Of a stretch of 42,693 bases of DNA, positions 1 through 8,172 are shown piece by piece. How positions within the stretch are numbered: position 1 is the stretch's first letter; every line of letters starts with the position of its first letter. The DNA comes from Sandaracinobacteroides sp041909755 (GTDB lineage Bacteria; Pseudomonadota; Alphaproteobacteria; Sphingomonadales; Sphingomonadaceae). The stretch lies in NCBI RefSeq assembly GCF_041909755.1, contig NZ_JAYRCW010000009.1:1-42693 (forward strand), given 5' to 3'. Under the pieces are notes generated by a model that saw only the letters and a program-made list of their open reading frames with translations, ran no database searches and was not told where the DNA came from. Made by a program: the position numbers and the translations under genes.

Positions 1-495
1 GGTGATCTTGTGGTGGCGCAGGAGACCGTCGCGCCGGGCGCCCAGCTTTTCCACCGCCGCCTGTGACCGCTTGTTGCGGTCGTCGATGCGGAACTCCACC
101 CGGTGGAACCCGCAATCGAACAGGAAGCCCAGCACCAGCCATTTGGCGACGCGGTTCACCAGGGTGCCGCGCGCATCCGGCCTGAGAAAGGTTCCGCCCA
201 CCTCCGCGACACCGGGCGTGCGGTCTTCCGGCCAGACGCCGGTGCAGCCCACCAGCCGGCCCCGCCACAGGATCGCCCAATAGCGCCAGCCGGTGCGGCC
301 CGAGACGGCATTGCCCCACCAGCGGTCAAAGCCGTCGCCCAGCAGGGAATAGCTGTAGATCTCCCAGATCGCCAGATCCTCGGCAGCGGCGGCGCGAAGG
401 GCTTCGGCATGCGCATCAGCCAGCGGCTCCAGCCGGACATCGCCCTTCGCCAGCAGCGGAAGGGCCGGCGGCAGGGCGGCCATGGTTGCGCTCAC
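1..495 (-). CDS. GNAT family N-acetyltransferase (3' end off window)
   Basis: This resembles RimJ/RimL-type GNAT enzymes, which transfer an acetyl group from acetyl-CoA to an amine; the substrate cannot be told. The protein begins around LLAKGDVRLEPLADAHAEAL, the usual first strand and helix of this family. It continues through GCTGVWPEDRTPGVAEVGGT and a C-terminal block (FHRVEFRIDDRNKRSQAAVE, then KLGA) that is typical of the acetyl-CoA-proximal part. The GTG at 495-493 is preferred as start because GGGAGA lies about 6 nt upstream; the in-frame ATG at 483-481 is the alternative. The reading frame is still open at position 1, so the gene is truncated by the window. It is divergent from the LuxR-type gene. 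Confidence 0.8.
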   Translation of the reverse strand, partial: MSATMAALPPALPLLAKGDVRLEPLADAHAEALRAAAAEDLAIWEIYSYSLLGDGFDRWWGNAVSGRTGWRYWAILWRGRLVGCTGVWPEDRTPGVAEVGGTFLRPDARGTLVNRVAKWLVLGFLFDCGFHRVEFRIDDRNKRSQAAVEKLGARRDGLLRHHKIT

Positions 496-511
496 ATCCG
501 GTCTCCCGCGC

Positions 512-532
512 GGGGTGCCGCTGCGGCACCCC
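512..532. repeat. Perfect 21-bp GC-rich inverted repeat between divergent genes
   Basis: GGGGTGCCG and CGGCACCCC form a perfect 9-bp dyad around CTG. It lies 17-37 bp upstream of the GNAT start and about 130 bp upstream of the LuxR-type start. It could be an operator dyad or an RNA hairpin in the GNAT leader. No T-run follows on either side, so a terminator is less likely. Confidence 0.5.
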
Positions 533-660
533 TTGCAATCTCGCGGTTGCTGCGTAAGCAGGCGGCGACTGAAATCTCAAGCCCTGCCCGGGGGTGCTTG
601 GCGAATGGTGAAGGAGACACCATCTGGCAGGCATATGAGGTCGCGATTGGGGAGACAGGA

Positions 661-1446
661 ATGGGCGAGAGGAGCGCCAGCCTGAAGGATGATCTGGCCC
701 GGGTGAATGTCACCTCGGTCAAGGACATCCGCACGGCCGCGGAAGCGCTCAGGGACATCGCCTGGGAACGGGCGAACCTGAGGGTGGCGCTGGCGGACAA
801 CATCGCCAGCAAGAATCCGCTGATGGACGAGGATGGCGGCATCCTGGCCGCCGAGGTGTTCGGCTGGAACGCCCCGGACGAGCGCTGGTGGGCGGATACG
901 CGCCTTGCGCTGTCGTCGCCGGTGCCGCGCGCCTGCCGCTATGAATCGGAGCCCTTCTGGGTGAACGCGGATGGCTTCCGCACCCGGCAGCCCAACCGCT
1001 ATCTGGAAGCGATCGATCTTTCCAACTTCGAGAAGCGGGCGCTGTGCAAGGCGACCATCGGGATCCCGGTGCATCTGCCCTTCGGCCAGATCGGCCTGGC
1101 AAGCTATGGCGTGGCCGATCCGGAGCGGACCGACCTGTCCGCCGAATATGAAGCCCATGCCGACGAGCTTTACCTTCTGTCGCACCGCTTCATCGCCGGC
1201 TGCGTGAAGGCGCTGCGCACGCGGCAGTGGCTGCCCGCCGATTGCCAGCTGACCAAGCGCGAGGTGGAATGCCTGCGCTGGGCCTCCATCGGCAAGACGG
1301 ACAAGGAAATCTCCATGATCCTTGGCCGCAGCCATGCGACGGTGCGCTTCCATATCCAGAATGCGGGCGAGAAGCTGGACGCGGTCAATCGCAGCCAGAC
1401 CATCTTCAAGGCGGCGCAGCTGGGATACCTGGGCTACGCCGCCTGA
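661..1446 (+). CDS. LuxR-type transcriptional regulator, orphan (solo)
   Basis: A DNA-binding regulator of 261 aa. The C-terminus (about residues 195-258) is a LuxR/GerE helix-turn-helix: LTKREVECLRWASIGKTDKE, followed by the recognition helix region GRSHATVRFHIQNAGEKLDA. The N-terminal 170 residues fit an autoinducer-binding-like fold, with IGIPVHLPFGQIGLASYG matching its last strands. The spaced Trp/Tyr/Asp residues that contact acyl-homoserine lactone in TraR and LasR are not obvious. The start at 661 is supported by GGGAGACAGGA just upstream. No luxI-type synthase is in the window, so this is a solo regulator here. Its ligand and targets are unknown; the divergent GNAT gene is a candidate target by position only. 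Confidence 0.85.
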   Translation: MGERSASLKDDLARVNVTSVKDIRTAAEALRDIAWERANLRVALADNIASKNPLMDEDGGILAAEVFGWNAPDERWWADTRLALSSPVPRACRYESEPFWVNADGFRTRQPNRYLEAIDLSNFEKRALCKATIGIPVHLPFGQIGLASYGVADPERTDLSAEYEAHADELYLLSHRFIAGCVKALRTRQWLPADCQLTKREVECLRWASIGKTDKEISMILGRSHATVRFHIQNAGEKLDAVNRSQTIFKAAQLGYLGYAA

Positions 1447-1515
1447 CGGTTTCGGCACCCCGCGGGCTGGAATAACCGCCCGCGCCTGCTAGGCTGACCG
1501 GCAGGGAGGATGACA

Positions 1516-1899
1516 ATGACTTTCGTGATGCGCCTGATCGTGGGCCTTGTGGGCCTGTTCCTTGCCGGCATGGGGCTGGTGTTCCTGATCCACCCGGCCG
1601 AGATGGCCGCCAACTTCGCGCTGACGCCGGTGGGCAGCCAGGGCCTCGCCACGGTGCGGGCCGATTTCACCGCCTTCTTCCTGGTGGGCGGGCTATTCGC
1701 GCTGCTGGGCGCCTGGCGGGTGGATCCGTCGCCCCTGAAGGTGCCGATCCTGCTGCTGGCGGTGGCGCTGTTCGGCCGCACCGTCAGCCTGGTGCTGGAC
1801 GGCGCAGGCCCGATGGCCTGGCCGCCGATGATCTCCGAAGCGGTGATGATCGCCATCCTGCTGCTGGGCCAGCGCGCCTTCGCCCGCGCCGCATCATGA
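1516..1899 (+). CDS. Small integral membrane protein, DUF4345-like
   Basis: A protein of 127 aa with about four hydrophobic helices: residues 6-26 (GLVGLFLAGMGLVFLI), 50-67 (FTAFFLVGGLFALLGA), 77-95 and 103-122. Length, helix spacing and the pattern of a first helix followed by HPAEMAANF fit the DUF4345 family, whose function is unknown. The ATG at 1516 is chosen because AGGGAGG (1502-1508) sits 7 nt before it; the in-frame ATG at 1510 would abut the ribosome site. It follows the LuxR-type gene by about 70 bp on the same strand and could be co-transcribed with it. Confidence 0.7.
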   Translation: MTFVMRLIVGLVGLFLAGMGLVFLIHPAEMAANFALTPVGSQGLATVRADFTAFFLVGGLFALLGAWRVDPSPLKVPILLLAVALFGRTVSLVLDGAGPMAWPPMISEAVMIAILLLGQRAFARAAS

Positions 1900-1923
1900 G
1901 GCGCGGGGCCACCCGGCCCTGAC

Positions 1924-2625
1924 CTAGGCGAAGGCGAGCAGCGCCGCGACGGTTTCGTCCGGCGCTGTCACCATCAGGTCATGCCCGCTGTCGATCGCGG
2001 GCATCGGCCAGCCCTTTTCGCGGGCTTCCGCCGCGCCCTGCGACGGGCCGGCGAGCGTATTGCCCAGCGCCAGAACATAGGCCTTCGGCAATCCCTCGAA
2101 TCGGGCCGGCAGCGCCGGCTGCGGTTCCGAAAGGCAGCGCCAGGGCATCGGCGTCTGCCGCCGGTTCACCCAGGCATGGCCGGGATGATCAGCCGGCACG
2201 CCGACCACCTCTGCCGGAAGCGGCAGCATGGCCTTTGCGCCGACATCGACGGCAGCCGACCGCGCCGCAGCAATCACGTCTGGCGGCGCGCCATCGAACA
2301 GGGTGCCGCCGGGGCTGACGGGCACGCCATCGAGCGACACCCACTGGCGCACCGCCGGATGGTCGCACGCCAGCGCCGTGGGCCGTGCGCCATAGCTGTG
2401 GCCCACCAGCACCACGTCGGTCAGTTCCTCGCAATCGAGGACGGCTAGGATGTCGGCCCGATGGGTGCCGACGCCCGTTTCGGGGTTCAGCAGATGCGCC
2501 CGTTCCCCCAGCCCCGTCAGCGTGGGCGTAAAGACCCGGTGCCCATGATCCCTGAGCCCGTCGGCCACATGCCGCCAGCACCAGCCGCCATGCCAGGCGC
2601 CATGAACGAGGACATATTGGGTCAT
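1924..2625 (-). CDS. Alpha/beta-fold hydrolase
   Basis: A soluble hydrolase of 233 aa. The oxyanion-hole segment VLVHGAWHGGWCW is at residues 5-17, the nucleophile elbow GHSYGA has its Ser near residue 73, and the catalytic His is in DSGHDLMV close to the C-terminus. This pattern matches esterase-like members related to plant methylesterases and salicylate-binding proteins; the substrate is not evident. The start ATG overlaps the stop of the upstream repeat-tailed gene (ATGA, 2625-2622), so the two are probably translated in a coupled way. AGGAG lies about 10 nt before the ATG, inside the end of that upstream gene. Confidence 0.88.
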   Translation of the reverse strand: MTQYVLVHGAWHGGWCWRHVADGLRDHGHRVFTPTLTGLGERAHLLNPETGVGTHRADILAVLDCEELTDVVLVGHSYGARPTALACDHPAVRQWVSLDGVPVSPGGTLFDGAPPDVIAAARSAAVDVGAKAMLPLPAEVVGVPADHPGHAWVNRRQTPMPWRCLSEPQPALPARFEGLPKAYVLALGNTLAGPSQGAAEAREKGWPMPAIDSGHDLMVTAPDETVAALLAFA

Positions 2626-3317
2626 TTCTTGGTTTCTCCTTCGCTTCGCTGCGGGCGCGCAGTCGCGCTTGCGGCCCCCGTGGGGCCGGTCTTGCCTGAT
2701 CCTTCGCTTCGCTGCGGGCGCGCAGTCGCGCTTGCGGCCCCTGCGGGGAGGGGTTTTGTCTCTTCTCCTCCGCTTCGCTCCGGGCGCGCGGTCGCGCTTG
2801 CGGCCCCTGCGGGGCCGGTCTTGCCTGATCCTCCGCTTCGCTTCGGGCGCGCGGTCGCGCTTGCGGCCCCTGCGGGGCCGGTCTTGTCTGATCCTCCGCT
2901 TCGCTGCGGGCGCGCGGTCGCGCTTGCGGCCCCTGCGGGGCCGGGAATTCTGGCTTTTCGCTTTGGTGGGGGCGGATCCTGCCAATGGTCGAAGCAGCGT
3001 TGCTGGTGCCGCTTCACGAAGCGGGCGGCCCGGGGGCCGGTGAAGGGCCCTTCCCACCCGTCATGGTCCTTCGAAAGCCACCAGCCCTGGCCGGGCAGGC
3101 CATCCGACTGGCGGACGACGAGGCTGGCGAGGACGGGGCGATCCTGCGCGCGCTGGCGGCTGTCCACCTCTTCCAGCGCGGCGCACAGCTGGCCGACCTG
3201 AAAGCGCACGAACGGCAGGCCGAACCAGCGGAACACATCGCCATAGCTGATCGATTCGCCGTTGCGCGCCTTCAGGATCAGCAGGGCTTCCAGCTCGTCT
3301 GCCGGGAACAGGGCCAT
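2622..3317 (-). CDS. Conserved hypothetical protein with a C-terminal tandem-repeat tail
   Basis: A 231-aa protein. Residues 1 to about 120 are a normal-looking globular domain, starting MALFPADELEALLILKARNG and containing VVRQSDGLPGQGWWLSKDHD. I associate this with short sphingomonad hypotheticals near hemB; no function is known to me. From about residue 125 to the end there are five repeats of 21-22 residues of the type GPAGAASATARPxRSGGSxKT, basic, Ala/Gly/Pro-rich and probably disordered. The DNA encoding them is a tandem array of palindromic repeats (2642-2943) whose periods are all multiples of three. The stop overlaps the hydrolase start (ATGA). The tail looks like a repeat insertion kept in frame rather than an ancestral domain. 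Confidence 0.7.
   Translation of the reverse strand: MALFPADELEALLILKARNGESISYGDVFRWFGLPFVRFQVGQLCAALEEVDSRQRAQDRPVLASLVVRQSDGLPGQGWWLSKDHDGWEGPFTGPRAARFVKRHQQRCFDHWQDPPPPKRKARIPGPAGAASATARPQRSGGSDKTGPAGAASATARPKRSGGSGKTGPAGAASATARPERSGGEETKPLPAGAASATARPQRSEGSGKTGPTGAASATARPQRSEGETKK
2642..2943. repeat. Five-copy tandem array, 63-66 bp units, inside a coding region
   Basis: Units start with CGCTTCGCT at 2642, 2705, 2771, 2834 and 2897, giving periods of 63, 66, 63 and 63 bp. Each unit holds GGCGCGC, then AGTC or GGTC, then GCGCTTGCGGCC and a hairpin such as GGCCCC-TGC-GGGGCC. Copies 1 and 2 share a 22-bp core that is identical to one in the intergenic element at 8094-8115. There are no unique spacers, so it is not a CRISPR array. 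Confidence 0.9.
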
Positions 3318-3364
3318 AGCGGATGGCTAGCGCATGGCGGAGGCAGGCGCTACACGCCGGATTG

Positions 3365-4356
3365 ATGAGCATTGGAGAGTATCCGGGAACCCGAATGCGG
3401 CGGCTGCGGCGGCAGCCCTGGTCCCGCGCGATGGTGGCCGAAACGAATGTGACGCCGGCGGACCTGATCTGGCCTGTCTTCGTGCGCGACGGCGTGGATG
3501 TCGCCGAACCCATCGCCACCATGCCCGGCGTGTTCCGCCATTCGGTGGACAGGCTGCCCGCGCTGGCGAAAGAGGCAGAGGCGCTGGGCATCCCGGCCAT
3601 CGCGCTGTTCCCATATACCCAGCCGGACCGGCGCTCCCAGCGCGGGGAAGAGGCGCTGAACCCCGACAATCTGGTGTGCCGCGCGCTTCGGGCCATGCGC
3701 GAGTCGGGCGCCGCTGTCGGCCTGCTGACGGACGTTGCGCTGGACCCCTATACCAGCCACGGCCACGACGGGCTGGTGGACGAAGGCGGCCATGTGCTGA
3801 ACGACCAGACGGTCGAGATGCTGGTGGGCCAGGCGCTGAACCAGGCGCGCGCCGGGGCGGACATCGTGGCCCCGTCCGACATGATGGACGGCCGCGTGGC
3901 CGCGATCCGCCGCGCGTTGGAAGCCGACGGCCATACCGATGTGCAGATCATGGCCTATTCGGCCAAATATGCCTCTGGCTTCTATGGCCCGTTCCGCGAT
4001 GCGGTGGGCGCCGGCGGCTATCTGAAGGGCGACAAGAAGGGTTACCAGATGGACCCGGCCAACGCCCGCGAGGCGCTGCGCGAAGTGGCGCTGGACATCG
4101 CGGAAGGCGCGGATTCGGTGATGGTGAAGCCCGGCCTTCCCTATCTGGACATCGTGCGCCGCGTTTCGGAACGCTTCGACGTGCCGGTGTTCGCCTATTG
4201 CGTGTCCGGCGAATATGCGATGGTGGAGGCCGCCGCTGCCGCAGGCATGCTGGACCGCGACCGGGTGATGCTGGAAATCCTGATGGCCTTCCGCCGCGCC
4301 GGCGCGTCCGGCGTGCTGACCTATCATGCCCCCGATGCCGCGCGGCTGCTGAACGG

Positions 4357-4360
<4 letters not shown>
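3365..4360 (+). CDS. hemB: Delta-aminolevulinic acid dehydratase (porphobilinogen synthase)
   Basis: HemB condenses two 5-aminolevulinate molecules to porphobilinogen in tetrapyrrole synthesis. The 331-aa product has the family length. The two active-site lysines are visible in MAYSAKYASGFYGPFRDA (Schiff-base region) and SVMVKPGLPYLD. The metal-binding region reads TDVALDPYTSHGHDGL and lacks the cysteine triad of zinc-dependent enzymes, as in the magnesium-responsive type of Pseudomonas and many alphaproteobacteria. The ATG at 3365 gives the usual N-terminus (about 20 residues before RRLRRQPWSR); its ribosome site is weak, and an in-frame ATG at 3323 is the alternative. The stop overlaps the start of the next gene (ATGA). 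The divergent repeat-tailed gene starts only 47 bp away. Confidence 0.97.
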
Positions 4361-5735
<1,375 letters not shown>

Positions 5736-5739
<4 letters not shown>

Positions 5740-6629
5740 TCATGTCGAGGATTTCCGGCCCGCGCATCGCCGAGCCGCTGGGGCCGCTGGACCGGCGCGT
5801 GAACGCCTGGCGCGAGGATCTGGCAGACATCGCGCTGGCGGGGCAGGTGGCGGTTCCGCACTATGCCCGGCCGGTGCCGCACCGGGTGCTGCGGCAGGTG
5901 CCGATGCTGAGCGCGGACAGCAGCAGTTCCGCAGCGGTGAGCGAGCTGCTGCCGGGCGAGCAATTCGCGGTGCTGGATTCGGGCCACGGCCATGCCTGGG
6001 GCTTTTCGATTGCCGATCATTATGTGGGCCATGTGCCGCTCGATGCGCTGGCGCCCGCCGATGTCGGCCCGCAGGGGATGATCGGGCCGGGGGATGCGCT
6101 GCTGTTCCGCGCGCCGTCGGTGAAGGCCGAAGTCGCCGCGACTCTGCCGCTGGGCGCGCGGACGGGCTGGCAGGATCATGACGAGCGGTTCGTGACGCTG
6201 ACGGACGGCGCGCACCGGGGCTGTTTCCTGCACCGCCGCCACCTGCTGCCCGGGGGCGGAGACACGTCCCTGGACTGGGTGGAAGTGGCGCTGTCGTTCT
6301 TGGGCGCGCCCTATCGCTGGGGCGGGCGCAGCCGCGCCGGGATCGACTGTTCCGGCTTGATCCAGCTTTCCCGGCAGGTGGCGGGCCATGCCTGCCGCCG
6401 CGACAGCGACATGCAGTTCGCCGACCTAGACGAGGATGTGCCGCTTGACGCCGCCCGGCGCGGCGACATCGCCTGGTGGCCGGGCCATATCGGCATTCTG
6501 CTGGATGGCGGCATGCTGCTGCATGCCAACGCCCACTGGATGGCCTGCCGGATCGAGCCGCTGGCGGACGTGGTGGCGCGCGCGGCCGGCGGCACCGGCC
6601 CCGCCGAACCGCGCGTGCGCAGGCCCTGA
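5736..6629 (+). CDS. NlpC/P60 family cysteine peptidase with SH3-like N-terminus
   Basis: A predicted gamma-D-glutamyl/diamino-acid endopeptidase acting on murein peptides. The 297-aa product has a C-terminal NlpC/P60 domain. The catalytic Cys is in GIDCSGLIQLS (about residue 205), the His in WWPGHIGILLDGG (about 251), and a third polar residue lies in LHANAHW (about 263). Residues 40-175 look like tandem bacterial SH3-type domains (for example LLPGEQFAVLDSGHGHAWGF), as in dipeptidyl-peptidase VI-like enzymes. No signal peptide is visible, so it may act on recycled peptides in the cytoplasm. The start ATG at 5736 overlaps the upstream stop (ATGA); an in-frame ATG at 5742 is also possible. This is the last gene of the hemB operon. 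Confidence 0.92.
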
Positions 6630-6875
6630 CACGGGCAGCTGATTCAATTGCGCAACAGCATCATGAATTTTCGTCGCAAATGAGGCGCTTCGCCTTGCCC
6701 GCCCCAAATGGCTGGAGTAAGGCGCGGCACGACACGACCGGGGAGTACGGCCGATGACCATTCGACCCGGAGTGTTCGGGTGACCGCAAACGAAAAGGCA
6801 GCCGTCGAAGCTGTGCGGTCAGGTGCCCTGGGGAGGGCAGACGGATGGGCTGCGGGCGTTGAGGAGGTTGCGGGC

Positions 6876-7361
6876 GTGTCGGATGTGCAATCGAAGCATG
6901 GCGAAGCGGATATTTTCGGGCATGACGGCCTGATCGCGGAGCTTGAGCGGCTGGAAATCCCCAAGGATTACCGCCCGACCGATGAAGAGCCTTTCATGAA
7001 CGAAAGGCAGCTTGCCTATTTCCGGGCCAAGCTGCTGAAATGGAAGGCGGATATCTCAGCCGAAGCCAAGGCGACGCTGGATACGCTGAAGGAAGGCCCC
7101 ATCCAGGAGCCTGACCAGACCGACCGCGCCTCGTCCGAGACGGACTGGGCGCTGGAGCTCCGCACGCGGGACAGGCAGCGCAAGCTGATTTCCAAGATCG
7201 ACGCGGCGCTGCGCCGGATCGACAGCGGCGACTATGGCTATTGCGAGATCACTGGAGAGCCGATCTCGCTGCAGCGGCTGGAAGCGCGGCCCATCGCCAC
7301 CATGACGCTCGAGGCGCAGGAGCGCCACGAGCGCGAGGAGCGGGTGAGCCGCGACGACTGA
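6876..7361 (+). CDS. dksA: DksA-type RNA polymerase-binding transcription factor
   Basis: DksA binds the RNA polymerase secondary channel and, with ppGpp, retunes rRNA and biosynthetic promoters. The conserved alphaproteobacterial opening IPKDYRPTDEEPFMNERQLA leads into the coiled coil (about residues 45-110), whose tip includes DQTDRASSETDWALE. The finger region GDYGYCEITGEPISLQRLEA holds one Cys instead of the four of E. coli DksA, as in the characterised Rhodobacter protein. The GTG at 6876 is chosen because GAGGAGG (6861-6867) precedes it by 8 nt and the codons before it are poorer in third-position G/C. A longer form from the GTG at 6780 is possible; that GTG overlaps the stop of a 9-codon ORF (6754-6783). 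Confidence 0.9.
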   Translation: MSDVQSKHGEADIFGHDGLIAELERLEIPKDYRPTDEEPFMNERQLAYFRAKLLKWKADISAEAKATLDTLKEGPIQEPDQTDRASSETDWALELRTRDRQRKLISKIDAALRRIDSGDYGYCEITGEPISLQRLEARPIATMTLEAQERHEREERVSRDD

Positions 7362-7383
7362 CCCGGCGGGCTGATCCGCCGGG
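7362..7383. terminator. Hairpin between convergent dksA and ydcH-like gene
   Basis: CCCGGCGG and CCGCCGGG form an 8-bp perfect stem with a 6-nt loop directly after the dksA stop. It has no T-run but lies between two converging genes, so a shared terminator is the simplest reading. Confidence 0.5.
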
Positions 7384-7391
7384 GGTGGCCT

Positions 7392-7553
7392 CTAGTTGGG
7401 CTGCCGCTGGATTTCCTCCTTCAGTTTCAGTTTCTGCCGTTTCAGGCTGCTGATCCGCGCGGGATCAGGAAGCGGACGGGTCATCTCGGCCGCAATCATC
7501 CCGTCAATCTGGGCGTGGCGGGCGTTCAGGGCTTCGAGATGCGCACTGGCCAT
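7392..7553 (-). CDS. YdcH family (DUF465) small protein
   Basis: A 53-aa all-helical protein: MASAHLEALNARHAQIDGMI, then a loop with MTRPLPDPARISSLKRQKLK and a basic C-terminus. The order helix, short loop, LKRQKLKLKEEI is the hallmark of the YdcH/DUF465 family, for which no biochemical function is established. The ATG at 7553 matches family length. It converges on dksA and lies back to back with a second YdcH-type gene. Confidence 0.8.
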   Translation of the reverse strand: MASAHLEALNARHAQIDGMIAAEMTRPLPDPARISSLKRQKLKLKEEIQRQPN

Positions 7554-7575
7554 ATTGCATGTCCTTTCGCTGTCC

Positions 7576-7602
7576 GTCCGGCCCGAACCATCCGGGCCGG
7601 AC
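7576..7602. repeat. 10-bp stem inverted repeat in the spacer between two ydcH-like genes
   Basis: GTCCGGCCCG and CGGGCCGGAC form a perfect 10-bp stem around a 7-nt loop, 23-49 bp upstream of the minus-strand ydcH-like start. It could be a leader hairpin or an operator. The rest of the 274-bp spacer (7554-7827) shows nothing else that I recognise. Confidence 0.45.
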
Positions 7603-7827
7603 AATCAGTAGAACATGGCTTGGCGCGGCTGTGAACGGGCCATTCGCCGCAGCCCGCGATTGCAGGATATGGTGTGACAGTTCCGAGGCGGGGCCCCAGA
7701 TGTGGGCAGGCCCCGGCGCACGGCTTCGCAATCGCTGCGCCGACTCGGCAACGGCGTTGACGGAACCCCGCCGAGCGGCCAAATCCGGAAGCGATCCGGG
7801 CGCGGACAGCAGGTTTCAGGAGCGGCG

Positions 7828-8025
7828 ATGGACGAGGCGGAGCTGAAGGCGAGGCTGAATACGCTGGCGCAGGAGCACCGCGACCTGGATGCGGCGATCG
7901 ACGCGCTCGCCCGCTCTGCCACCGCCGACATGCTGCAGATCGCGCGACTGAAGAAGCGCAAGCTGCGACTGAAGGACGAGATGTCCCTGATCCAGGACCT
8001 GCTGATCCCGGATATCATCGCCTGA
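7828..8025 (+). CDS. YdcH family (DUF465) small protein, second copy
   Basis: A 65-aa helical protein: MDEAELKARLNTLAQEHRDL, then DAAIDALARSATADMLQIAR, then LKKRKLRLKDEMSLIQDLL. The conserved LKKRKLRLKDE segment identifies the DUF465 family. CAGGAG a few bases upstream supports the ATG. It diverges from the other YdcH-type gene, and the two share clear similarity in the second helix, so they may be paralogs. The function is unknown; the proximity to dksA may be incidental. Confidence 0.82.
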   Translation: MDEAELKARLNTLAQEHRDLDAAIDALARSATADMLQIARLKKRKLRLKDEMSLIQDLLIPDIIA

Positions 8026-8032
8026 TTTTTTC

Positions 8033-8154
8033 TTAGCCCCTCAGACGCCGGGCGGCGGGCATCCGCCCGCCTTGGCTTCGCGCCATAAGGCGCGGCGCGC
8101 AGTCGCGCTTGCGGCGGCCTTGCCGCCGGGGTTGGTTTAGCCCCTCAGACGCCG
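8033..8154. repeat. Palindromic intergenic element bounded by an 18-bp direct repeat
   Basis: The 18-mer TTAGCCCCTCAGACGCCG occurs at 8033-8050 and again at 8137-8154. Between the copies are a hairpin GGCGGGC-ATCC-GCCCGCC, the 22-bp core GGCGCGCAGTCGCGCTTGCG plus GC (8094-8115) shared with the array at 2654-2675, and a hairpin GGCGGC-CTT-GCCGCC. It fills the whole gap between the convergent ydcH-like and Rieske genes, so it may also end transcription from both sides. Confidence 0.75.
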
Positions 8155-8172
8155 AACAACGCGCATCTGCGC

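Noticed and set aside
2642..2943. CRISPR array
   Set aside because: The repeated units abut each other with no unique spacers, and no cas gene is in the window.
1924..3057. Upstream extension of the alpha/beta hydrolase through the repeat array
   Set aside because: The extension is only repeat DNA in another frame; the overlapping ATG with AGGAG at 2625 gives the normal hydrolase N-terminus.
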